From an uncultured Clostridium sp. (GTDB lineage Bacteria; Bacillota; Clostridia; Lachnospirales; Lachnospiraceae), in assembly GCA_905192625.1 (NCBI GenBank), contig CAJJLI010000187.1:1-5504 (forward strand): a stretch of 5,504 bases of DNA. The letters are read 5' to 3'. The position numbers were made by a program, and so were the translations under genes. The notes under the pieces were generated by a model, which was not told the DNA's origin, made no database searches, and saw only the letters and a program-made list of their open reading frames with translations. Each line of letters starts with the position of its first letter. The first letter of the stretch is position 1. This document shows, one piece after another, positions 1 through 5,504 of the stretch.

Positions 1-4
1 CTGA

Positions 5-2632
5 TCAGTAAATAATGAAGCCATTTTTCTTGCATTCTTTGAGGAAATTAGTGTCTTCACCACGGTTTATGCATTCAAACTTAATTTTTTCAAAAACATC
101 TTTTCTAATTACTAAACTTCCTCCTGAAATGAAATCAGAATAACGATTATCTTTTCCTGGTTGCTTAACTGCCATGATGTCTTTAGATTCTACATAGCAA
201 AAATAAGAATCTTTGCCTACAATGTCGGCACCACTAAATTTAAAAGCTTGCAAAGCGTCTAATAAATAGTTATCACCATAAAAATCATCATCATCCATCT
301 TGGCAAGATAATCTCCTGAGGCATGAGTAACACCATAATTAAGACACTCACCAAGAGTTATATCCTGTGGTAACTGATATACTTTAACATTAGGCATTCC
401 ATTTATCTTGTTTTTAACCACATTTATATCAAAACTATCATTATTTAATATAAGTAATAACTCTTTATTCACGTGAGATTGTCGATGATAATTATCAAGC
501 ATAATATCAATATTATTGGGACGATTAGTACACATAATTATTGATACTTTATCATCTTGAATGACCTTATTTTTAACTCCTATAGTCTTTAGAATCTGCT
601 CAAAACGTTGTTGATACGAATGATACCGAATACAATGACGAGCGGCCAAATGTCCTAAACGTTCACGTTCAATATCAGACTCAAGCAACCGTTGAACAAT
701 AGTTTTCGCTTCGAGTTTGTCTTTAACAATATGTACATGTTCACCAAGCATAGCTTTCATACCATCAGAATGAGTTGATACAACTGGTGTACCGCAAGCC
801 AAAATTTCGAAAACCCGACGGGAGAACATAGTTGGTGAGTCCTGAACAGTGTTGATATTCAGGAATAGCTTGTATTGTCTATAAGCAGTGAGCATCTGTT
901 CATAGTCAAGTGAACCAACTATAAATGGTTGGTATTTTTCAGGAAAGATTCGTGATTCTCTATGTTTGGTTGCATGCAGCATTCGGTCGTATATATGCAA
1001 TTCACGATGTGCTGTTCCATCAAGGACAATTTCTGTTTGTGCTCGACGAGTATCATGTCCATTATTATACCAACTACCGGCAAAACATACTTCGTAAACT
1101 GGAAGTTTTTTATTCTTATCACGAATTGGGTTGTGGATAGCTGGTTGTGCCGCAAAAGGAAGTGCGTATACTCTATTATGTCCAACACGAGACTTGTATT
1201 TTTCTAAGATATTCCCATCAGTTGTGAATATATAGTCACAATCAGCTGCAACATCAATAAAGACTTCGTAGTTGGTTGGATCCTCCTTATTCCAAAATAC
1301 TACAGGAATATTCTTGGATTGACAGTATTTGATAACTTTGCGAAGTGGATCACCCAAATGTTTTTTATAACTCACCATGGTATATGTCCACTCACCATTA
1401 TTACCATTCCAAGCTGATTCAAGAAATAACATTACTGGGTGTGATTCGTCGATCTCTGATTTCCAATTTTGCTTGGTTAACGGAATAAAGTTTGCCTCAT
1501 AGCGAAAGCATTCATAAGTAAACTTATCACAGATCGTTACAACATTGATATGCTGATTTCGCAAATGTGCATGTGATTCAAAGACAGGCCAACTAATCTC
1601 ATTATCATGTTTTACCTCATTATAAACACCAACACTTTCAAGCAATTGCTTCTTGACACTACAGTTAAGAGGGGGGTGATCAAATTTGCCTTTACGCTTA
1701 GCCGCACGAATCTTTATTAGCTTTTGAGGCAAGGAAAGAAAACCTTTCAGGCTGCTACGTTTAGTCTCTACCATAGTTTTGCCTAAACGATAGTATAAAG
1801 ACCTTTCTAGTTTCTGCTTCTCGTAGAGAGCTGTAGCAAGCTTGTCTTTAAGCTCGTCAATTTTTTGCTTTTGTATTTGTGGTGATTCTGGTAATGAGAG
1901 AATTCGCGTCTCGAAAGCTTTTGTCAGCGTTTTTGCTTTCACTTCAAAGTGTCGTATAATTTCCTCATGGCTTTGGCAATTATCAAGCCTTATTGCATTC
2001 ACGGGTAAAGTTTCTTCAATGTAGAGTTTAATAGGTTCAATACGAAGTGAACCTTGCCCTTTAAAACGTAATGCCATACTAAAATAACGCGCATCAGGCA
2101 TTGTATCGAATTCAATATGATTAATACCGTTATAAATAAGTTGATATTTGTGAGTAATTCTTTTATTTTCATCATACTGGATAATAAAAATTGCACATTC
2201 AGGTCGATTCTCTCCATATGATGTATTTAATACTAATCGATACCTGAATCCACCATTGATACGCCAGGAGTTTTTGTCCAATGGCAACCCATTAATATTC
2301 ATACTGCCAGTTTGTAAATAAAAAGAGTCTCCATTTATCAAATCCATTTCTACAGACAAACTTCCATCTGACTCTATATGCAAATGCTTATTACGACTAT
2401 TATCAGCAGGTAATAACCATTCGGTCGATGATTCTATATTAGAAAGACCATTGAAAGGTAAAAACGGATAGTTTTGCTCTTTCCATTCTATTTTATTGGC
2501 CTTACGTGATAATAGACGAAAAAGTTTTTCGAAATGACTATCATAGATTGAAAATGCCACCTGAAGTTGGTTAATTTCATCCCCAGTGTGTAATTTATTT
2601 TTTACTTTTTTCTTAGTAAGACGATTTGACAT
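5..2632 (-). CDS. Multidomain glycosyltransferase: N-terminal beta-rich region, coiled coil, CgeB/GT4-like domain and C-terminal GT2 domain
   Basis: An 875-residue cytoplasmic-type protein without signal peptide or membrane segments. Residues 1-60 are basic then mixed; about 80-205 look like a beta-sandwich of unknown role; about 250-285 is a charged, coiled-coil-like stretch. Residues about 361-685 are a CgeB-family glycosyltransferase (GT-B fold), recognised by VVFWNKEDPTNYE (444-456), DYIFTTD (466-472), LPFAAQP (491-497), CFAGSWY (516-522) and SRRVFEILACGTPVVS (604-619). Residues about 695-875 are a GT2 (GT-A fold) domain with VSIIMCTNRP (696-705), the metal/nucleotide-binding acidic cluster KMDDDDFY (778-785) and the GED motif (858-860). 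The start ATG is preceded by GAAAGA about 8 bases upstream and lies 51 bases after wecC. It probably transfers two sugars, perhaps derived from the WecB/WecC products; donor and acceptor cannot be read from sequence. The TGA stop comes only 15 residues after GED, where relatives usually continue, so the C-terminus may be truncated. Glycosyltransferase identity is secure; specificity is unknown. Confidence 0.93.
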   Translation of the reverse strand: MSNRLTKKKVKNKLHTGDEINQLQVAFSIYDSHFEKLFRLLSRKANKIEWKEQNYPFLPFNGLSNIESSTEWLLPADNSRNKHLHIESDGSLSVEMDLINGDSFYLQTGSMNINGLPLDKNSWRINGGFRYRLVLNTSYGENRPECAIFIIQYDENKRITHKYQLIYNGINHIEFDTMPDARYFSMALRFKGQGSLRIEPIKLYIEETLPVNAIRLDNCQSHEEIIRHFEVKAKTLTKAFETRILSLPESPQIQKQKIDELKDKLATALYEKQKLERSLYYRLGKTMVETKRSSLKGFLSLPQKLIKIRAAKRKGKFDHPPLNCSVKKQLLESVGVYNEVKHDNEISWPVFESHAHLRNQHINVVTICDKFTYECFRYEANFIPLTKQNWKSEIDESHPVMLFLESAWNGNNGEWTYTMVSYKKHLGDPLRKVIKYCQSKNIPVVFWNKEDPTNYEVFIDVAADCDYIFTTDGNILEKYKSRVGHNRVYALPFAAQPAIHNPIRDKNKKLPVYEVCFAGSWYNNGHDTRRAQTEIVLDGTAHRELHIYDRMLHATKHRESRIFPEKYQPFIVGSLDYEQMLTAYRQYKLFLNINTVQDSPTMFSRRVFEILACGTPVVSTHSDGMKAMLGEHVHIVKDKLEAKTIVQRLLESDIERERLGHLAARHCIRYHSYQQRFEQILKTIGVKNKVIQDDKVSIIMCTNRPNNIDIMLDNYHRQSHVNKELLLILNNDSFDINVVKNKINGMPNVKVYQLPQDITLGECLNYGVTHASGDYLAKMDDDDFYGDNYLLDALQAFKFSGADIVGKDSYFCYVESKDIMAVKQPGKDNRYSDFISGGSLVIRKDVFEKIKFECINRGEDTNFLKECKKNGFIIY

Positions 2633-2639
2633 ATCTATA

Positions 2640-2656
2640 TTCTTTCAATTAAAAAA
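2640..2656 (-). promoter_or_regulatory. Leader motif and weak ribosome-binding site of the large glycosyltransferase
   Basis: On the minus strand this reads TTTTTTAATTGAAAGAA and ends 7 bases before the ATG at 2632. It resembles the wecB leader TTCTTTAATGTTAAAGAA, which ends 8 bases before the wecB ATG at 5159; the two differ by one missing base and two substitutions. The AAAGA part is the only purine-rich stretch at Shine-Dalgarno distance. It may form a weak 6-bp U/A stem with one G-U pair. Confidence 0.35.
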
Positions 2657-2683
2657 GTGTTTTCCAGACCAAAATAATATATA

Positions 2684-3937
2684 TTAATTGGCAGCATTTA
2701 CAAAATCTAGTATTGTAGCGCTTGTATACTTTTTATTAATAAGACCTTTAAATTCTTTATGCTTAACTAAAACTAGAACAATATCTGCTTGTTCCAGTGC
2801 CTCATAGAGAGAAACCAATTTAACGTTATTACGTCCTTTTAAAGCTGATGGCAAATCATCAATATTAGGTTCAACTACTAAAAGCCGATTAGCAGGGTTA
2901 TCTGCTAATCTTTTGGTAATTTCTAATGCAGGGCTTTCTCGTAGGTCATCAATATCCGGTTTAAATGCCAATCCCAAACAAGCGATCTTTGGGTTTCTTA
3001 GGCCGACAACAACTTGGCTAATTTTTTCAATCACATATTGAGGTTTATAATCGTTGACTAAGCGAGCCTGGTGAATTAACTTTGCAAGTTCTGGATTTTG
3101 GTTAACTATAAACCAAGGGTCAACTGCTATGCAATGACCGCCAACACCACAGCCAGGCTGAAGAATATTAACTCGCGGATGCCGATTAGCCAATGAAATT
3201 AACTCCCATACATTTATACCTTGTTTATCGCAGATTAGTGACAGTTCATTTGCAAAAGCAATGTTCACATCCCGAAAAGCATTTTCCGTTAACTTACTCA
3301 TCTCAGCGGTACGCGCATTAGTGGCAATACATTCACCTTTTTTAACGAAAAGTTTGTATAATTCAATTGCTGAAGTTGTACTGTGCTCATCCAGTCCCCC
3401 AATGATCCGGTCATTTTCAACTAATTCACGTATAACTTGTCCTGGTAACACTCGCTCGGGGCAATGCGCAATGCAAATATCAGCCTTCAATCCATTTTTC
3501 ATCTGATGAGGAAATGTTAAATCTGGGCGCTCTTCTGCTAACCATTTAGCCATTTGCTCAGTAGCACCAACAGGCGAAGTGGACTCTAAAACAACCAGAT
3601 TACCCTTTTCAAGTAGTGGCGCTAATGCACGTGAAGCTGATTCAATATATTTTAAATCAGCCTCAAAGTTCTTTCCTTTAAACGGTGTCGGTACAGCCAT
3701 GAGGAATGCATCAGCTTTTTGCGGTTCTGTAAAGGCTTTCAAATATCCTTGGCTAACAGCAGACTTCACTAACTCCTGCAGTCCTGGCTCAACAATATGA
3801 ATATTCCCTTGATTAATTGTATCTACAGCGTACTTGTTGATATCTATACCAACAACGTGAATATTGTTGCTAGCAATCACTGCTGCAGTAGGTAAACCAA
3901 TATACCCTAAACCAATAACAGAAATACGTTTAAACAT
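2684..3937 (-). CDS. wecC: UDP-N-acetyl-D-mannosamine dehydrogenase WecC
   Basis: Oxidises C6 of UDP-ManNAc in two NAD-dependent steps to UDP-ManNAcA, a cytoplasmic precursor for ManNAcA-containing glycans. The 417 residues match the family length (E. coli WecC is 420). Visible marks are the Rossmann GLGYIG (9-14), AVPTPFKG (81-88), STSPVG (119-124), CPERVLPGQ (159-167), the SKLTENAFRD segment with the conserved Lys (K215) and Asp (D223), the GVGGHCIAVDPWF motif with catalytic Cys269, and LAFKPDIDDLRESPA (323-337) opening the C-terminal UDP-binding domain. The motif set and close resemblance to E. coli WecC favour ManNAc over UDP-glucose or UDP-GalNAc dehydrogenase. Nothing looks damaged. The ATG is the only start that puts the Rossmann strand at the N-terminus; its ribosome-binding site is weak (GAGAG about 12 bases upstream). 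It follows wecB by 82 bases and is probably co-transcribed with it. Confidence 0.96.
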   Translation of the reverse strand: MFKRISVIGLGYIGLPTAAVIASNNIHVVGIDINKYAVDTINQGNIHIVEPGLQELVKSAVSQGYLKAFTEPQKADAFLMAVPTPFKGKNFEADLKYIESASRALAPLLEKGNLVVLESTSPVGATEQMAKWLAEERPDLTFPHQMKNGLKADICIAHCPERVLPGQVIRELVENDRIIGGLDEHSTTSAIELYKLFVKKGECIATNARTAEMSKLTENAFRDVNIAFANELSLICDKQGINVWELISLANRHPRVNILQPGCGVGGHCIAVDPWFIVNQNPELAKLIHQARLVNDYKPQYVIEKISQVVVGLRNPKIACLGLAFKPDIDDLRESPALEITKRLADNPANRLLVVEPNIDDLPSALKGRNNVKLVSLYEALEQADIVLVLVKHKEFKGLINKKYTSATILDFVNAAN

Positions 3938-3958
3938 AATATTAAATCACTCTCTTGG

Positions 3959-3980
3959 ACTAATTTTAATTAACATTAGT
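3959..3980. repeat. 22-bp palindrome (one mismatch pair) upstream of wecC
   Basis: ACTAAT and ATTAGT form the outer arms and a TTAA/TTAA core completes a palindrome in which 10 of 11 base pairs match. It lies 21 bases before the wecC ATG. It shares the 9-mer TTAACATTA with the wecB leader palindrome (3970-3978 and 5172-5180). It resembles an operator in form, but AT-rich spacers give such palindromes by chance fairly easily. Confidence 0.4.
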
Positions 3981-4019
3981 ATAGATAAAAAAAGCTGTAA
4001 TAATTTGCTGTTAGTTTAT

Positions 4020-5159
4020 TTATTCCAGTTGATATCTAAAACCTAAAACAGCATCTACAATTCGCTGACTTGTTTTGCCATCACCATAAGGATTATTTGC
4101 ATGACTCATTGACTGATATGCGACATCATCATCTAATAGACGAATAGTTTCACTCACGATTGCCTTATCACAAGTGCCTACTAAACGCACTGTTCCTGCT
4201 TTAACCGCGGCAGGCCGTTCAGTTGTATCACGCATACATAGAACTGGCTTTCCTAATGACGGAGCTTCTTCTTGAATTCCGCCAGAATCTGTTAATATCA
4301 GATAACATTGCTTCATTAGATATACAAATGGTAAATAATCCTGAGGTTCAATTAGATAAATATTTTCTAATTTTTGCAAATTTCTTTTCACTGGTTGTTG
4401 CACATTTGGATTCAAATGTACTGGGTAAATGATTTGAACGTCATCTCGTTGAGACAATTTAGCTAAAGCATTGCAAATTCGTTCAATTCCTTCTCCATGA
4501 TTTTCTCTGCGGTGTAAGGTGACAAGGATCATTTTTTTATTTTTATCGATAAAATCAAATTGAGACTCCAACTGTTTTCTTAATATGGAGCTTTGTTCAA
4601 TTTTGTTTGATACAGACACCAAAGCATCAATAACTGAATTCCCTGTTAAAAAAATATTTTCTGGTGGAATATTTTCCATTATAAGATTTTTCAATGCACC
4701 AGCAGTCGGAGCATAGTGTTCGTCAGCAATTCCTCCCGTTAGTCGACGCATACCTTCTTCAGGCCATGGAGAATAAATATTTCCTGTGCGTAGACCGGCT
4801 TCAACATGGCCTACAGCAATATGATGATAATAAGCAGCTAATGTTGCTGCGAATGAAGTTGCTGTATCTCCATGGACAAGGATACGATTTGGTGTAAATT
4901 TAGAAAATACCGTTTTTAACCCTTGTAAGATAGCCGTTGTCACATCGGTTAAATCTTGACCAGGCTTCATAATATTGAGATCATAGTCAGGCTTAATCTC
5001 AAATAATTTTAACACTTGATCCAACATCTCACGATGCTGTCCAGTTACACATACTCGCGCGTCTATTAGATTATTATTTTCAAATGCCTTAACAATAGGG
5101 GCCATTTTTATAGCCTCTGGTCTAGTACCAAATATTATAAGTATTTTTTGCTGTATCAT
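4020..5159 (-). CDS. wecB: UDP-N-acetylglucosamine 2-epimerase (non-hydrolysing) WecB
   Basis: Interconverts UDP-GlcNAc and UDP-ManNAc in the cytoplasm, supplying the substrate of the next gene, wecC. With the start chosen here it has 379 residues, close to E. coli WecB (376). Seen motifs are [12 protein letters not shown] (10-21), [37 protein letters not shown] and [16 protein letters not shown]. The residues matching E. coli Asp95, Glu117, Glu131 and His213 are all present as D98, E120, E134 and H216, with a constant offset of 3, so the enzyme should be active. An earlier in-frame ATG exists at 5165, but AAGGA (5165-5169) overlaps it and stands 5 bases before the ATG at 5159, so 5159 is preferred. 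One oddity: Met137 replaces the Asn usually found after PEE plus one residue (PEEANR in E. coli). The gene follows the partial glycosyltransferase by about 45 bases. The hydrolysing NeuC-type epimerase is less likely given the close WecB match. Confidence 0.96.
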   Translation of the reverse strand: MIQQKILIIFGTRPEAIKMAPIVKAFENNNLIDARVCVTGQHREMLDQVLKLFEIKPDYDLNIMKPGQDLTDVTTAILQGLKTVFSKFTPNRILVHGDTATSFAATLAAYYHHIAVGHVEAGLRTGNIYSPWPEEGMRRLTGGIADEHYAPTAGALKNLIMENIPPENIFLTGNSVIDALVSVSNKIEQSSILRKQLESQFDFIDKNKKMILVTLHRRENHGEGIERICNALAKLSQRDDVQIIYPVHLNPNVQQPVKRNLQKLENIYLIEPQDYLPFVYLMKQCYLILTDSGGIQEEAPSLGKPVLCMRDTTERPAAVKAGTVRLVGTCDKAIVSETIRLLDDDVAYQSMSHANNPYGDGKTSQRIVDAVLGFRYQLE

Positions 5160-5164
5160 TTTCA

Positions 5165-5169
5165 TCCTT
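5165..5169 (-). promoter_or_regulatory. Shine-Dalgarno site deciding the wecB start
   Basis: Read on the minus strand this is AAGGA, followed by TGAAA and then the ATG at 5159, a spacing of 5 bases. The alternative ATG at 5165 overlaps this site and would have essentially no spacer, so translation should begin at 5159. Family alignment agrees, because the first beta strand (KILIIFG) then begins at residue 5. Confidence 0.75.
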
Positions 5170-5185
5170 CTTTAACATTAAAGAA
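5168..5185. repeat. 18-bp perfect inverted repeat in the wecB leader
   Basis: TTCTTTAA and TTAAAGAA are separated by two bases. As RNA on the minus strand it could fold as a 7-bp stem with an AUGU loop whose 3' arm runs into the AAGG Shine-Dalgarno of wecB. The stem is nearly all A-U, so it would be weak. It could be an operator, a translational control hairpin, or chance in AT-rich spacer DNA. The sequence is certain; the function is not. Confidence 0.45.
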
Positions 5186-5204
5186 TAAACATTACATTTT
5201 TTAA

Positions 5205-5504
5205 CTAATAAAGTTCAAAATCCCGATTCATCTGCTGAAGGCGATGATGCCAGGTATGTTGAGATAATACAATTTCTTTTGCGCGTTCCCCCAAGACAGT
5301 TCTTTTATTTATGTCTTTTTGCAATTCCAAACACCATTCTCGCGCGGATTGACCATTCGCAATTGAAATAATACTATCCTCAAATATACGATTCATAGCT
5401 ATTGATGGACTGCTGATTATAGAACACACTGAAGCACCTAATTCAAAAACCCTCCGTGAAAGCATTGTTGTATATTTTCTAATTGTATTACAATTTAGAT
5501 AGAC
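5205..5504 (-). CDS. CgeB-type glycosyltransferase, C-terminal part (5' end outside the window)
   Basis: Only the last 99 codons plus TAG are visible. An ATG at 5465 exists, but the frame stays open to the window edge and the extra codons read VYLNCNTIRKYTT, which continue the homology, so that ATG is internal and the gene starts beyond 5504. The segment aligns without gaps to residues 589-629 of the large glycosyltransferase in this window (16 of 41 identical by hand), including the shared TMxSRRVFE block, the donor-binding end of a CgeB/GT4-like domain. The end HTWHHRLQQM followed by about 7 residues is a usual finish for CgeB domains, so no GT2 domain follows here, unlike the paralogue. 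The ACGTPVVS motif of the paralogue reads ASVCSIIS here, with Val for the expected Gly. Probably a sugar transferase of the same glycan pathway; substrate unknown. It is the first visible gene of the putative operon. Confidence 0.85.
   Translation of the reverse strand, partial: VYLNCNTIRKYTTMLSRRVFELGASVCSIISSPSIAMNRIFEDSIISIANGQSAREWCLELQKDINKRTVLGERAKEIVLSQHTWHHRLQQMNRDFELY

Noticed and set aside
284..295. Four tandem GAT codons as a repeat tract
   Set aside because: They encode the acidic cluster expected at the GT2 active site (DDDD, residues 780-783), so function explains them.
925..1207. Plus-strand open frames of 71 and 81 codons inside the large glycosyltransferase gene
   Set aside because: They overlap each other and a strongly supported gene on the other strand, and their translations show no recognisable domain.
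2651..2663. AAAA-CAC-TTTT hairpin between wecC and the large glycosyltransferase as a terminator
   Set aside because: The stem has only A-T pairs and a 3-base loop, too weak to terminate transcription.
2675..2686. 12-bp palindrome TAATATATATTA at the wecC stop
   Set aside because: It is pure A/T alternation of low complexity and overlaps the stop codon; no reason to call it a site.
3978..3983. TATACT on the minus strand as a -10 box for wecC
   Set aside because: No acceptable -35 hexamer lies 16-18 bases upstream and there is no TG extension. The spacer is so AT-rich that a match is expected by chance.
3984..4014. T-tract with repeated ACAGC after wecB, like a terminator on the minus strand
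   Set aside because: The two ACAGC copies are direct, not inverted. No GC-rich stem precedes the seven T residues, so an intrinsic terminator is not supported.
5205..5465. A complete 86-residue protein starting at the ATG at 5465
   Set aside because: The frame continues upstream without a stop to the window edge and the extra codons are homologous to the paralogue, so it is the 3' part of a longer gene.

Overview
The window is AT-rich and carries four protein-coding genes, all on the minus strand and closely spaced. It looks like a piece of a surface-polysaccharide locus (capsule or O-antigen) from a Gram-negative bacterium. The two sugar-nucleotide enzymes are closest, by remembered family sequences, to gammaproteobacterial WecB and WecC. 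I cannot name a genus from the sequence alone.

In transcription order (high to low coordinates) the layout is: (1) the last 99 codons of a CgeB-type glycosyltransferase whose 5' part lies outside the window (5205-5504); (2) wecB, UDP-N-acetylglucosamine 2-epimerase (4020-5159); (3) wecC, UDP-N-acetyl-D-mannosamine dehydrogenase (2684-3937); (4) a large multidomain glycosyltransferase of 875 residues (5-2632). The last has an N-terminal beta-rich region, a short coiled coil, a CgeB/GT4-like domain and a C-terminal GT2 domain. Gaps between genes are about 45, 82 and 51 bases, with no convincing terminator or full promoter in any of them, so one operon is the simplest reading.

Together WecB and WecC convert UDP-GlcNAc to UDP-ManNAc and then UDP-ManNAcA. 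The flanking glycosyltransferases probably use one or both of these donors to build a ManNAc(A)-containing glycan. This arrangement differs from the enterobacterial common antigen operon, where wecBC is followed by rff/wec genes, so a capsule or O-antigen role is more likely; that part is inference.

The points most worth a second look are: the very abrupt C-terminal end of the large glycosyltransferase inside its GT2 domain (possible frameshift, with a plausible continuation in the next frame); its unusual domain combination; the homology between its CgeB domain and the partial upstream gene; and short palindromic or related leader sequences before wecB, wecC and the large glycosyltransferase. 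I found no RNA gene, mobile element, CRISPR array or clearly new type of system. No gene-free stretch exceeds 100 bases.
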